Shown one piece after another: positions 17,679 to 27,428 of a stretch of DNA of 55,127 bases. Numbering within the stretch: position 1 is the stretch's first letter; every line of letters starts with the position of its first letter. The DNA comes from Rhodothermales bacterium. GTDB lineage: Bacteria > Bacteroidota > Rhodothermia > Rhodothermales > Bin80. The position numbers were made by a program, and so were the translations under genes. Under the pieces are notes generated by a model. It worked only from the letters and a program-made list of their open reading frames with translations, did not search any database and was not told where the DNA came from. The stretch covers positions 1-55,127 of the forward strand of contig JAJECE010000107.1 in NCBI GenBank assembly GCA_022822185.1, written 5' to 3'.

Positions 17679-18155
17679 TCCGAATGAGTGGCCAATTACA
17701 ACACACTATGCACAGGATGGCACTGAATCAAAGCCTGCATATCGTACAGCGGGCAAAGAAGGATGCACTCTACACGCAACGCAGTAATACTGAAAGCGAA
17801 TTCTGCCACAATAGGCCGCATCTCAAGAAATATGGACTGATTAAGGGCAGTACGGTGAATAGAATGCCCAGATAGTTTCGGATAGATGCTCACAACAAAA
17901 ACATGAAGATCACAGCAGGGAAAATCTCTGTTCAGAATTTGGCTGCAAGTCATGGAAAGGGCGGGGAAGGCCGAGCGGGAATTCCCCAGGCGATGAAAAG
18001 CGCCAGACTGAATTCGTGTCATGGCGGGGTACGATCCGTTGCGGTTTTGCAAAGCATCTTGCTCCTCTGGACAGACAGAAACCAAAGAAATAAACTTGCC
18101 AGCGCAGTGCTGACTAAGTTGGAGTCAACTACAGAATCAATACATCAGATACATC
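17679..18155. other. Gap between the R-M relic and acs
   Basis: No gene is supported. Short frames (for example 17627-17875 and 17903-18163 plus, 17696-18085 minus) have no recognisable domain. The sequence may be further debris of the restriction island. The acs promoter should lie at its right end but no clear consensus was seen. Confidence 0.35.
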
Positions 18156-20123
18156 ATGTCTAACCCCAAATCCGAATCCCCAGCCGATCTCTATCCTCCT
18201 TCTGCTGATTTCAGTAGAAGGGCGCATGTGCGTTCCCAGGATGCATATTTGGCAAAATATGAAGACTCAATTGCAGATCCCGAGCGATTCTGGAGCGCAG
18301 AGGCGCGTGCGCGAATTGATTGGTTCAAGCCGTTTACCCGTGTACGGGATGTGTCCTATGCATCCTCAGATGTCCATATCCAATGGTTTGAAGATGGCGA
18401 GTTAAATGCATCCTATAATTGCCTGGATCGTCATCTAGCGGATCGGGGAGGGCAGGTTGCCTTGATTTGGGAGCCGGATAACCCTGAAGAGGATCCGCGG
18501 TATTTGACGTATCACGAACTTCACAGCGAGGTGTGCAGACTCAGTAATGTTCTGAGTTCTATGGGAGTTAAGCGAGGGGATCGCATCACAATTTATATGC
18601 CAATGATTCCCGAAGCGGCCGTGGCGATGTTGGCCTGCAGCAGAGTCGGGGCGGTACACTCTGTCGTCTTCGCAGGGTTTTCGCCGGAATCGCTGGCAGA
18701 TCGAATTCTGGACTGCGATTCCACCTTTGTGATTACGGCGGATGAGGGATTACGGGGAGGGAAGAGGGTGCCTCTGAAGAAAAATGTGGACGCGGCATTA
18801 AAACGCTGCCCGGAAGTGGAATCGGTCCTCGTCGTGCAGCGGACGAGGGGCAAAATTTCATGGAAGGCCGGCCGGGATCACTGGTATCACGAACATGTGC
18901 CCGCGGCAAGCGCAGAGTATGTGGCGCAATCCATGAATGCGGAAGATCCACTGTTTATCCTCTACACGTCTGGATCCACCGGAAAACCGAAAGGGCTGCT
19001 TCATACGACAGGCGGCTATCTAGTGTATACATCCATGACCCATGAACTTGTATTTGACTATCACGCCGGAGATGTCTTCTGGTGTTCGGCGGATGTAGGA
19101 TGGATCACAGGTCACTCCTATATTGTGTACGGACCGCTCCTCAACGGGGCAACACAGGTGTTCTTTGAGGGCATACCGACCTACCCGGATGCGTCCCGCT
19201 TCTGGCAGGTCGTAGACAAGTATCAGGTAAATCAGTTTTACACGGCCCCCACGGCCATCCGCGCACTCATGAGCAAAGGGAATTCATTTGTAGAACAGAC
19301 AAGCCGATCCTCTTTGCGTCTTCTGGGATCAGTTGGTGAACCGATCAATCCCGAGGCCTGGCGCTGGTACCACGAGGTTGTTGGGAATGGGCAATGCCCG
19401 ATTGTGGATACCTGGTGGCAGACCGAAACCGGCGGGATCATGATTACACCGCTGCCCGGTGCAATTCCCACGAAGCCAGGCTCCGCTACCGTTCCCTTCT
19501 TTGGGATTCAGCCGGAAATTCTGGATAACGACGGTGCGGTGCTGAAGGGGGAAGCCGCAGGTGTTCTGGCAATTAGAGACTCATGGCCGAGTCAGGCCCG
19601 TACGGTGTATCGGGATCATGAACGGTTTGTGCAGACCTATTTTTCCACATTCGAGGGGAAATACTTCACTGGCGACGGCTGCAGACGGGACACGGATGGA
19701 TATTACTGGATCACCGGCAGAATTGACGATGTGTTGAATGTAAGTGGACACCGAATGGGAACGGCGGAGATTGAAAGTGCACTGGTCGCGCATGAAAGTG
19801 TCGCCGAGGCGGCCGTGGTTGGTTTTCCGCACTCAATCAAAGGACAGGGAATTTATGCCTATGTTACGCTCAATGCAAGCGATGCCCCCTCGGATGCATT
19901 GCACAAGGAATTGGTTGCGCATGTTCGTACTCAGATTGGCCCAATTGCAAAACCGGATTTTATCCAGTTTGCACCGTCGTTACCCAAGACGAGAAGTGGA
20001 AAGATCATGCGTCGTATCCTTCGTAAAATTGCGGAGAATGATTACAGCGAGTTAGGGGATACGTCTACACTGGCAGACCCTACGGTGGTTGACTCCCTGA
20101 TTGAAGAGCGACAGAATCGGTAG
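18156..20123 (+). CDS. acs: Acetyl-CoA synthetase (AMP-forming)
   Basis: A 655-residue acetate-CoA ligase (about 652 in E. coli) that activates acetate via acetyl-AMP to acetyl-CoA in the cytoplasm. Visible motifs: the adenylate-forming P-loop [11 protein letters not shown] (about 271-281), the acyl-pocket region [45 protein letters not shown], and C-terminal [15 protein letters not shown]. In the last motif the catalytic Lys is K616, the residue controlled by acetylation in other bacteria. All key residues are intact. It is convergent with the kinase gene downstream, the two 3' ends overlapping by 44 bases. It stands alone and feeds acetyl-CoA to the TCA cycle. Confidence 0.95.
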   Translation: MSNPKSESPADLYPPSADFSRRAHVRSQDAYLAKYEDSIADPERFWSAEARARIDWFKPFTRVRDVSYASSDVHIQWFEDGELNASYNCLDRHLADRGGQVALIWEPDNPEEDPRYLTYHELHSEVCRLSNVLSSMGVKRGDRITIYMPMIPEAAVAMLACSRVGAVHSVVFAGFSPESLADRILDCDSTFVITADEGLRGGKRVPLKKNVDAALKRCPEVESVLVVQRTRGKISWKAGRDHWYHEHVPAASAEYVAQSMNAEDPLFILYTSGSTGKPKGLLHTTGGYLVYTSMTHELVFDYHAGDVFWCSADVGWITGHSYIVYGPLLNGATQVFFEGIPTYPDASRFWQVVDKYQVNQFYTAPTAIRALMSKGNSFVEQTSRSSLRLLGSVGEPINPEAWRWYHEVVGNGQCPIVDTWWQTETGGIMITPLPGAIPTKPGSATVPFFGIQPEILDNDGAVLKGEAAGVLAIRDSWPSQARTVYRDHERFVQTYFSTFEGKYFTGDGCRRDTDGYYWITGRIDDVLNVSGHRMGTAEIESALVAHESVAEAAVVGFPHSIKGQGIYAYVTLNASDAPSDALHKELVAHVRTQIGPIAKPDFIQFAPSLPKTRSGKIMRRILRKIAENDYSELGDTSTLADPTVVDSLIEERQNR

Positions 20124-21033
20124 ATTGCCGCCTGGCAATCTGAACTGCGCCCTCTGCGGGGGTGGCTTGGGGAGCAGCAAACTTTGCGATAGGCCAGAGC
20201 GCCTGCATGGCCGCAGAGAGACGCTCCACGTAAAAATCGCTGTTACCCAGTCCCCCAACGATTGTATATCGAGGAGGCAGGGCAGGATACCTCATGAGCA
20301 TCCACTTTGCCTGTCGGGCCAGCCGTTCGGTTTCCTGTTGCACAATCGAAGTGGCCACATGATCTCCAAGTTCGGCCGCCTTCAGGGCAAGGGGAGCCAC
20401 ATTTTGGAATTTCCAGTCCGACTGGCCGATTGTGTACAGAAGAGAATGTCGGTCATAAATGTTCAGATGCTGCTTGACGAATTGGGTGAGCAGGGTTTGG
20501 GGGCCGCCATCAAATGCATGTCCAATGGCGGCCAATGTACACCTGCCGATGGAATGTCCGCTGCCCTCATCCCCAATTACATGTCCCCAGCCTCCGATGT
20601 GGTCAAAGTCCGAGATCCCGGGGCCCGTCCGGGCCATCACCCCACTTCCTGTGCCGGCAATGAACAGAAGGCCGTTTTGTCCGGCGAAAGCCCCCTCTAG
20701 TGCAATCACACCATCATGGGATATGGTCAGATAAAAAGAATGCTCAGACTGGATGAGCGGGCGAATACGATGAACCAGATCTTTCTGGATTGCTGGATCA
20801 CTAGCACCGGCAATTCCGGCATGAACTGCTCGCAAGGTTCCCCCGGAGAGCCGGTTCATGGCATCATTGATAAGCAAAGACAGAACGGAAGCGGTCTGTT
20901 CTACGCCTTGCCGAAGGACATTGGCCGCACCTCCGAGGAGTTCCAGGGTTTCGTCACCTGCACTTGAACGGGCGCAGAGACGTGTTTTGGTTGCACCTGC
21001 GTCAATTCCCAAATACCAGTCATTCAGTGTCAT
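20080..21033 (-). CDS. BadF/BadG family ATPase, N-acetylglucosamine kinase-like
   Basis: A 317-residue ASKHA-fold kinase. The N-terminal phosphate motif [11 protein letters not shown] is that of N-acetylglucosamine/glucosamine kinases of the BadF/BadG/BcrA/BcrD family. [12 protein letters not shown] and [17 protein letters not shown] (adenosine and sugar-side loops) and [11 protein letters not shown] follow. The likely reaction is ATP-dependent phosphorylation of an amino sugar such as GlcNAc from cell-wall or chitin turnover. The start lies 14 bases inside the end of the acylase-like gene, so the two form a coupled pair. Substrate specificity cannot be read from sequence. The dehydratase-activator members of this family are less likely because no Fe-S Cys are seen. 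Confidence 0.8.
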   Translation of the reverse strand: MTLNDWYLGIDAGATKTRLCARSSAGDETLELLGGAANVLRQGVEQTASVLSLLINDAMNRLSGGTLRAVHAGIAGASDPAIQKDLVHRIRPLIQSEHSFYLTISHDGVIALEGAFAGQNGLLFIAGTGSGVMARTGPGISDFDHIGGWGHVIGDEGSGHSIGRCTLAAIGHAFDGGPQTLLTQFVKQHLNIYDRHSLLYTIGQSDWKFQNVAPLALKAAELGDHVATSIVQQETERLARQAKWMLMRYPALPPRYTIVGGLGNSDFYVERLSAAMQALWPIAKFAAPQATPAEGAVQIARRQSTDSVALQSGSQPP

Positions 21034-22822
21034 CAGGCACGAGAACTGTGGAATCTAGATGCGAGGCGGGTAGCGAAAATACAGAAAAATCAGCATGGTC
21101 AAAAAGATACCGTCCAAATGGCTGATGCAGGTTCAGGTGCTGCCTGCGTATAAAATAAGGGGTACCGGATTCATCCTGTGTCCAGCTTTCCCAGATGGCT
21201 GGTGCAGCGGCAGCACGATTCCCTCCCCAGTGCATCGTTGATTGGTGGCCGATCAGGGGGAAGGTCAGCGGTGTATACATCCTGCTGCCGGAATGTCCGT
21301 GATACGTGAACAGATAGCTGCCTGTGTGCACGCGCTCCCAGCGCCACTGGCTTTGGTCGGTTCCGAACTTTTGTGCCAACTGATCTACAGCACGATAGAA
21401 TGCAATTTCCCGCGTTGATCCTTCGGAGATACTCCACTGATTATAAATGGTCGCGCCAATACTTTGCCCTTCAAACGTATGGTTCCAGTTTCTAAGATAG
21501 ACCAGTGCAGACTGAACCAGAGGCGGTGCATGTTCGGGAATGCGCAGAGAATCCAGCTGTTCGGATAACGTATCTTCGGCCCATGCGCTCCAGGTGTCGA
21601 TAATCCAGTCCGATGGGTCGGTTAAGTCGGGATCTGTTTGATTGAGATAGTAGGCACTGTATGCAGCGGAGGAGTCATTGCTGATCATGAAACCGGAACG
21701 ATGGAGAGGAAACACGAAATCTGGCGCACCGAGCACCGTCCAGGAACTGTCTGAAGACATGAGAATCCCGTCGCCACGCCAGAGTTGAAAACCGGTTGGC
21801 TGATTGCGAAACAGCGCAAACCAAGTTTGAGCATCCGTTCCTGATCCAAGTCCATTCCAGACCAATTCTTTCGGTGCACCATCTATGCGAAGGGTACTGT
21901 CAGATTCCTGGTAGTATACGATTTCTTCTCGATCACGAAAGGAGAAACGCCGTTCACGTTTTGATCCAAAACCAGCAGGTTGAACTGTTTTCGGGGAGTG
22001 CAGGAGAATGGACCAAGCACGGGTTCCCATCTTTCCCGCAGGGAAAAACGGGGTCCCAAGCAGTGAAGTACCATACATGTCCGGTTCATTGGCAATCTTC
22101 AGAGCAACATCCTGGAAAACCGGCGCAATTGCGTTGCCGAGTACATGGCGCTGATAAAATACTGCCCCCTGTGAAGTGGGAAGAAGCCAGGCACTGCTGG
22201 ATTCTAAGCCATGCACAAGAATCATGGAGTCAAGCTTAGCGGTGCCGATGCAGATGGGGGCTCCAAGGACACACAGAGAGTCTGGAGAGGTACTCATCCA
22301 GGCAATCAACCGCTCAATCGCCAGCGCATGCCACGGCTCCCAGGGTTCAGGACGGATGTTCTGTAAAAAAAAACCGTGCATCGAATCGGTATCCTGCCAT
22401 GCAAGATCAATCCCCTTTCCGAATGAGGCCATCAGGTTTGCTTCCGCAGGGGGCAGATGTCGGCTGGCATTCTGTGCATTTCCCGGCAGATCCAGAAGCT
22501 GAACCAGTCGGTCCGCCTCAATTGCGTCCGCCCCATACCAGTCACTTAATTTTCCCAGAGCCGCCTGTCTCCACAGGGCAATCGTCCAGCCATTCAGTCG
22601 TCCCTGCACATAGCCAAGCCCTGCCAGTGCATCTGAGAGTGAATTCGCCTGAATTTGAGCAGTGTCAAATTTGCCCCATTGAATTTCCACGGGAGATTCC
22701 AGACCGGCGATTTCCAGTTGATCGGGGAAGCGTGATTTCCAGTCATACATTTTTTGCCATACTCCACCGATAACGGCAAAGGAGATAATACCCCAGAGAA
22801 AGATCCACCCGACCAGTCTCAT
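21020..22822 (-). CDS. Penicillin acylase-like (S45 Ntn-hydrolase family) protein with altered cleavage site
   Basis: A 600-residue protein with the S45 layout: an N-terminal membrane anchor or signal (about residues 3-22), then GLGYVQGRLNGWTIALWRQA and LGKLSDWYGADAIEADR, typical of the alpha chain. A beta-chain-like part follows with MYGTSLLGTPFFPAGKMG and AWSILLHSP. The autocleavage site in the family is Gly-Ser-Asn-x-Trp. Here residues 208-212 read S-S-S-A-W, so the Ser nucleophile (209) stays but the Gly before it and the Asn after it are Ser. It is shorter than usual (about 750-800). It may be a divergent acylase or a non-processed relative. It precedes the sugar kinase in one operon. 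Confidence 0.72.
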   Translation of the reverse strand: MRLVGWIFLWGIISFAVIGGVWQKMYDWKSRFPDQLEIAGLESPVEIQWGKFDTAQIQANSLSDALAGLGYVQGRLNGWTIALWRQAALGKLSDWYGADAIEADRLVQLLDLPGNAQNASRHLPPAEANLMASFGKGIDLAWQDTDSMHGFFLQNIRPEPWEPWHALAIERLIAWMSTSPDSLCVLGAPICIGTAKLDSMILVHGLESSSAWLLPTSQGAVFYQRHVLGNAIAPVFQDVALKIANEPDMYGTSLLGTPFFPAGKMGTRAWSILLHSPKTVQPAGFGSKRERRFSFRDREEIVYYQESDSTLRIDGAPKELVWNGLGSGTDAQTWFALFRNQPTGFQLWRGDGILMSSDSSWTVLGAPDFVFPLHRSGFMISNDSSAAYSAYYLNQTDPDLTDPSDWIIDTWSAWAEDTLSEQLDSLRIPEHAPPLVQSALVYLRNWNHTFEGQSIGATIYNQWSISEGSTREIAFYRAVDQLAQKFGTDQSQWRWERVHTGSYLFTYHGHSGSRMYTPLTFPLIGHQSTMHWGGNRAAAAPAIWESWTQDESGTPYFIRRQHLNLHQPFGRYLFDHADFSVFSLPASHLDSTVLVPDDTE

Positions 22823-23007
22823 ATAGATAATTGGCTGGAATCATCACGCAGCCGGTAAAGACACGCAAATATATCTGCATATTGCTCTGTTGCAGATTTT
22901 GGCCCGGCAAAAACTTGGCAATTCACTGGATTCACGGTTATTCGGCGATGGATTCTCTTCGGGGCGGTCATCTAAATCATAGCAGTACGGATACAGATTT
23001 CAGGAAA

Positions 23008-23745
23008 TTATGTCAGTAAAAAACAACGGGTAATCCGTTTCTCCGTTCCTTGGATGTCAGGTTTTTTCAATCCTTTGCCCTTACTGGATGCGTTCAGTGG
23101 ACGAAGGGGAACTTTACGCGGTGATGCTGTCGGAGTACCAGACAGGTCAGATTTTCCCCGCTGTACCTGCTTGGAGGATTGATGTACAGGGGGCATGAGG
23201 GCTTCAGGCGCAGTCAGGTATCTCGGCAGGCCAGTCCCGGATCCGACGGGGATTGAGTCCCCGGCGGTCATGGGAAAATCCCTCGGCCACGGCCGTACTC
23301 GTCGGAAACCAGTTATGTATGGATGAGATCGAAACAGGGAAACTCCCTTCCGCATGTCCAGTATTCCAATACGGAGGGCGGTCTGGACGACTGCCTTTGC
23401 CTTGTCTCCGTTCCTAAGGTGAACCGTGAGTGTCTCCACCAGATCTTTCCACGCAAAGTCAGTTGTCTCTGGGATGAGGGTAAGAAAACGAGCGATGGCT
23501 GTGCGCTGCAGCAATATATTCTTGTGCCACAAGGCGCGTGATTTGATACGGGCGGTCTGCCATTGTTTTGTCTCCGCAATGTGGCGACATTCGGCAAACA
23601 GTGCGGTCTTGCCGGAACGGAATGCACCCGGATTCAGGAAGACCGTACCTCCATCTGTCCCCGTAGCTTCCTTCATCCCGTCAGCAGACTTTTGCAATTC
23701 CTCTGTACGTCCGTGAAAGTACTTGGCGGCATCCCGGTCAGACAT
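23008..23745 (-). pseudogene. P-loop ATPase fragment, probably decayed
   Basis: The frame (ATG at 23745, with an upstream ATG at 23820) starts like an AAA/NACHT-style ATPase: DRDAAKYFHGRTEELQK, then GGTVFLNPGAFRSGKTALF with a Walker A pattern GxxxxGKT, then ECRHIAETKQWQTARIK. No Walker B or sensor motif follows. After about residue 150 the translation loses natural character (Pro/Ser/Lys-rich) and ends at 23008. That fits an N-terminal remnant of a longer ATPase. It is isolated between two unrelated operons, and function as encoded is unlikely. Confidence 0.5.
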
Positions 23746-24020
23746 AGGTGACAGGGAGCAGGAATATCGGATTGCGTGCTCATGGGACTGGTGACATGTG
23801 GCTGTGGACGGATTAGACAATGTGAGGGCGTGTGGGTTCCCCTCCCCAGCCCGTGGTCATGCACAGGCATAACTCCCCAATTCTATGGATTCCCCCGCGA
23901 ATGGATCGTTCTAAATAGAATTTTTCAGTTTATCTTATGCGGACTGGATCCATTTTCCCGCACAGCGGTTGTAGGGTCCGGTTACCTCCATGACCTTATC
24001 GCAGACAAGATAAAATTCTT

Positions 24021-25661
24021 ATGAATACGCACACGAAAATAGTGTTTGGTGTCTTGGTGCTGGCTGCCGGTGTACTGCTGGGCATGCAGTTGGAGTCCAG
24101 TTCGTCAGACGATACGAGGGATGCGTTGAAAAAACTTGAACATGCGTTCCTCGTGATTAATGAACGCTATGTAGAGGATGTAGATTCGGGGGCACTTGCC
24201 GAACACGCTTTGAAAGGAATGCTCGACGAACTGGATCCGCATTCGGTCTATATTGATGCCGAGACGATGCGTCGTGTGGAGGAAGATTTCAGCGGCGGCT
24301 TTGAGGGAATCGGAATCTCGTTTGAGTTTATTGAGGGAGTGGGTGGTCAGGATACGTTGATCGTACTCAGTGTAGTTCCAGAGGGGCCAAGTGAGGAGGT
24401 GGGGCTTCATTCAGGAGATCGAATTGTTGAAGTGGATGGACAGAGCACGATTGGCTTTGAGACGGTGGATGTGCAGCGCACACTGAAGGGGCCGCGCGGC
24501 ACCTCGGTAGATATTGTGGTGATCCGGCCTGGGTACCCTGATCCAATCAATTTCACAATTATACGTGACCGCATACCGCTGTATGCAGTGGATGTGGCGT
24601 ATATGATTGATGACATCACCGGATTTATTAAGATTAATCGCTTTTCTGGAACAACACACAGAGAATTTCGCCGGGCGGTCCACCACCTTAAGTCTCAGGG
24701 CATGCAGCGCCTGATGCTGGATCTGCGTGGAAATTCGGGCGGATACATGGAGATGGCGGTGAGACTCTCTGATGAATTTCTTCCAGACGATGCACTGATC
24801 GTGTCTCAGAAAGGGCGCATTCGAGATGCCAATCATTCCTTTTATGGTACGGAAGAAGGGCTTCTTGAAGATGCGCCGATCATGGTCCTGGTGAACGAGG
24901 GGTCCGCATCGGCCAGTGAAATTGTCGCCGGGGCCCTGCAGGATCATGATCGCGGGCTGATTGTCGGGCGGAGGACATTCGGGAAAGGACTCGTGCAACA
25001 GCAGCACCTTTTGCCGGACGGGAGTGCAATGCGTGTAACCATTGCCAGATATTATACGCCGTCGGGAAGATTAATCCAAACCCCGTATGCAGGCGGTGAC
25101 CGCGAAGAGTATTTGACTTCAAAGCGTGAGATGCAGGAGAACACTGCGCTACTGAGTGCGCAGGAGATCATGGAGAGTATTCCAGATTCCCTGATCTACG
25201 AAACGGTCAGCGGGCGGGCTGTGATGGGAGGCGGAGGTATTCTGCCGGATTTTATCGTAGATGTGGATACCGCATCGCTTTTTGTGCGTGAGATTTTGAG
25301 CCGTGATGTTGCGAATACGTATGCCCGTATGTGGTATGACCGTGAAGGCGAGGCACTGGCAGCCCGCTGGGGAGGTCAGCGGGATGTCTTTTTTGAGTCG
25401 TTTGAAATACCAGAGGCCGAATATCAGGGCTTTCTGGAATATGCACAAATACGGGGAATTTCTGTCGGTACGCAGGAAGGTGCGTTTGATAATGCGGAAA
25501 TAGAACTGGATAGGCCGTATATTGAGGCGCGGATAAAAGCTAGACTGGCGGTGCGTCTTTTTGATCTTGAAGCATTTTACCCTGTGATGCATCCAGAAGA
25601 CCGCACCTTGCAGGAGGCCCTGAAACTTTGGTCCGAAGCGGAAAGTCTTGCACAGAAATAA
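24021..25661 (+). CDS. S41 family carboxy-terminal processing protease (CtpA-like, PDZ)
   Basis: A 546-residue exported protease. An N-terminal signal or anchor (VFGVLVLAAGVLLGMQL) is followed by the S41 N-terminal region (DPHSVYIDAETM), a PDZ domain around GGFEGIGISFEF to GDRIVEVDGQS, and the protease core. The catalytic pair is S297 in GSASASEIV and K322 in RTFGKGLVQ, spaced 25 residues as in the family. C-terminal processing proteases cut periplasmic proteins and peptidoglycan hydrolases from the C-terminus. The 150-residue C-terminal extension after the core is helical and typical of Bacteroidota-type members. It is followed by, but probably not co-transcribed with, the proton-channel operon, which has its own promoter. 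Confidence 0.92.
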   Translation: MNTHTKIVFGVLVLAAGVLLGMQLESSSSDDTRDALKKLEHAFLVINERYVEDVDSGALAEHALKGMLDELDPHSVYIDAETMRRVEEDFSGGFEGIGISFEFIEGVGGQDTLIVLSVVPEGPSEEVGLHSGDRIVEVDGQSTIGFETVDVQRTLKGPRGTSVDIVVIRPGYPDPINFTIIRDRIPLYAVDVAYMIDDITGFIKINRFSGTTHREFRRAVHHLKSQGMQRLMLDLRGNSGGYMEMAVRLSDEFLPDDALIVSQKGRIRDANHSFYGTEEGLLEDAPIMVLVNEGSASASEIVAGALQDHDRGLIVGRRTFGKGLVQQQHLLPDGSAMRVTIARYYTPSGRLIQTPYAGGDREEYLTSKREMQENTALLSAQEIMESIPDSLIYETVSGRAVMGGGGILPDFIVDVDTASLFVREILSRDVANTYARMWYDREGEALAARWGGQRDVFFESFEIPEAEYQGFLEYAQIRGISVGTQEGAFDNAEIELDRPYIEARIKARLAVRLFDLEAFYPVMHPEDRTLQEALKLWSEAESLAQK

Positions 25662-25756
25662 CGGGGATGTATTGAAAATTCCGTTGAAAACATTAACTTT
25701 AGTGAAAATCCTTGATGGATCTGCCTTGCATGCAGCTGCCTGATTTCGAAAATCGT

Positions 25757-25786
25757 TTGGCAGGATTGTTGAATAGGTGGTATATT
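25757..25786 (+). promoter_or_regulatory. Sigma70-like promoter upstream of the TolQ/ExbB gene
   Basis: TTGGCA at 25757-25762 and TATATT at 25781-25786 are separated by 18 bases, near the housekeeping consensus. The ATG of the proton-channel gene lies 58 bases downstream, with a strong GGAGG ribosome binding site at 25831-25835. Bacteroidota-type sigma factors can prefer other boxes, so this is a prediction. Confidence 0.45.
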
Positions 25787-25843
25787 GGGGGTCGTTTGCA
25801 CTTAACACTTAAAACTCTAATCAATTTTCTGGAGGATTAGTCC

Positions 25844-26530
25844 ATGAAGCTTTTCGGGAATGTCATGTCGGCTCAGGATGCAGCAGCAGCTGCAGATGAG
25901 GGCATGATCAACGTACTGGTAAATTATTTCAATCAGGGGGGCGAGTTTATGTGGCCCGTACTGATCATTCTGATCATCGGCCTTGCGATTGCATTTGAGC
26001 GGGTGATTCAGTTGATTCTCGCCGATGTGAACACACGCAAGTTCATTGTAAGTGTCAAGGAGGCACTGCAGGAGGGCGGGGTATCTGCTGCAGAGGAGAT
26101 CTGTTCTGCGACACGCGGACCGGTCGCTGCGGTGTTTCAGGCCGGTTTAATGCGCTCGGATGAAGGGATTGAAGCGGTAGAGAAGGCCGTCGTTGCCTAT
26201 GGTTCTATCGAGATGAGTTTTCTGGAGCGCGGTCTGGTGTGGCTGTCTCTCTTTATTGCATTAGCCCCCATGTTTGGGTTCCTGGGAACCGTGATCGGGA
26301 TGGTTGCAGCGTTTGATGCGATTGAGGCGGCCGGAGATATCTCTCCCAGCCTGGTGGCCCGAGGCATCAAAATCGCACTCTTAACCACGGTATTCGGCCT
26401 GATTGTTGCCATTATTCTTCAGTTCTTCTACAATTATGCGGTATCCAAAATTGACCGGATCGTTGTTGAGATGGAAGAGGCATCCATTGAGTTGATCGAC
26501 TCTCTTGTTATGAAGGAGTCATCCTCTTGA
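25844..26530 (+). CDS. MotA/TolQ/ExbB proton channel protein
   Basis: A 228-residue inner-membrane proton-channel subunit. Segments: a first transmembrane helix around MWPVLIILIIGLAIAFERVI, a cytoplasmic loop, then two helices with the conserved LIALAPMFGFLGTVIGMV and IKIALLTTVFGLIVAIILQF. The family forms pentamers that, with ExbD/TolR dimers, convert proton flow into energy for outer-membrane transport or envelope constriction. It heads an operon with a small membrane protein and two ExbD-type genes. GGAGG 8 bases before ATG is a strong ribosome binding site. TolQ versus ExbB cannot be decided because no tonB, tolA or tolB is present here. Confidence 0.92.
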   Translation: MKLFGNVMSAQDAAAAADEGMINVLVNYFNQGGEFMWPVLIILIIGLAIAFERVIQLILADVNTRKFIVSVKEALQEGGVSAAEEICSATRGPVAAVFQAGLMRSDEGIEAVEKAVVAYGSIEMSFLERGLVWLSLFIALAPMFGFLGTVIGMVAAFDAIEAAGDISPSLVARGIKIALLTTVFGLIVAIILQFFYNYAVSKIDRIVVEMEEASIELIDSLVMKESSS

Positions 26531-26576
26531 GGGGGATCATTAATCGGGGACTCGTATCCCAAAAAACCAAGAATTC

Positions 26577-26840
26577 ATGCTTAACATTGCCCTCTATATC
26601 GTTTTTGCACTGATCGGCCTCGGATTGCTGGTCATGCTGGCATCTGGAGTCCGCAGTTTGATGTTTGGTAAGGTGAAGATGATATCGCTTGCATTTATTG
26701 CGGTCCCGCCGGTATTATTCCTGATTCTGGGGCTAGCACTGCCAACCTGGACGGATGCAGGCATTATGACCATCGTCATCTCGCTTGTATTAACCCTTGT
26801 TGCACTTCTGGTCTCAGGAATAAAGAACCTTGTTTCCTGA
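26577..26840 (+). CDS. Small membrane protein in the proton-channel operon
   Basis: An 87-residue, very hydrophobic protein with about three predicted membrane segments (LNIALYIVFALIGLGLLVML, SLAFIAVPPVLFLILGLAL, GIMTIVISLVLTLVALLV). It lies between the TolQ/ExbB-type gene and the first ExbD gene, 46 bases after the first and 19 before the second, so it is very likely part of the operon. I do not recognise a characterised family. Genes of this size and place occur in Bacteroidota-type Tol/Exb operons. A structural or accessory role in the complex is inference. Confidence 0.72.
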   Translation: MLNIALYIVFALIGLGLLVMLASGVRSLMFGKVKMISLAFIAVPPVLFLILGLALPTWTDAGIMTIVISLVLTLVALLVSGIKNLVS

Positions 26841-26859
26841 TCTTTAGACGCGTATCGCA

Positions 26860-27420
26860 ATGAGTATACTTGCCAAGAAAAAAAAGCGACAGGGTGCGGA
26901 GATCCCCACATCTTCAATGGCGGACATTGCCTTTTTGCTTCTTATCTTTTTTCTGGTCACTACGACGATTGACGTAGATACCGGGATTGGAATGACCTTG
27001 CCGCCGGAACCGGATGAGACGACACCGCCACCGCCGGTGAGTGATCGGAACATGCTGAAGATTCTCATTAATGCGCAGGGGCAGGTTCTCTTGGAGGATT
27101 TACCCTCGTCTGTTGCACAGATCCGCAGTGAGGTTCTGACCCATGTTCAAAATAATGGCGTGGATGCACGCTATTCGGACTCTCCCTCCAAGGCGGTCGT
27201 GTCCATCAAAACGGACCGTTTAACCCCGTACAATCTCTATATCCAGACGCTTGATGAGGTGTGGATGGCGTATTTTGAGATTTGGGATACGGAGGCCCGA
27301 TCCCTGGGGCATGCCAATTATGTTGAGTACCGGTCTAATCTGGCGGACGGTGCGGAAAACGAGATCCGTGAGAAGTGGCCGGCACAGGTTTCGCTGGCCG
27401 AACCGGATCCTGGAAACTGA
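26860..27420 (+). CDS. ExbD/TolR family biopolymer transport protein (first copy)
   Basis: A 186-residue single-pass protein. The short cytoplasmic Lys-rich start (SILAKKKKRQGAE) leads to PTSSMADIAFLLLIFFLVTT, the ExbD/TolR transmembrane helix with its proton-path Asp, followed by a periplasmic domain with a Pro-rich linker (TTPPPPVSDRN). It partners with the channel protein at 25844. The C-terminal domain is somewhat longer than E. coli ExbD (141), as is common in Bacteroidota-type ExbD pairs. It is spaced 8 bases before the second ExbD. Confidence 0.9.
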   Translation: MSILAKKKKRQGAEIPTSSMADIAFLLLIFFLVTTTIDVDTGIGMTLPPEPDETTPPPPVSDRNMLKILINAQGQVLLEDLPSSVAQIRSEVLTHVQNNGVDARYSDSPSKAVVSIKTDRLTPYNLYIQTLDEVWMAYFEIWDTEARSLGHANYVEYRSNLADGAENEIREKWPAQVSLAEPDPGN

Positions 27421-27428
27421 AGAGTACC

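Noticed and set aside
17696..18085. Minus-strand 129-codon frame upstream of acs
   Set aside because: No recognisable motif or start signal, and it overlaps equally long frames on the other strand. Treated as non-coding debris.
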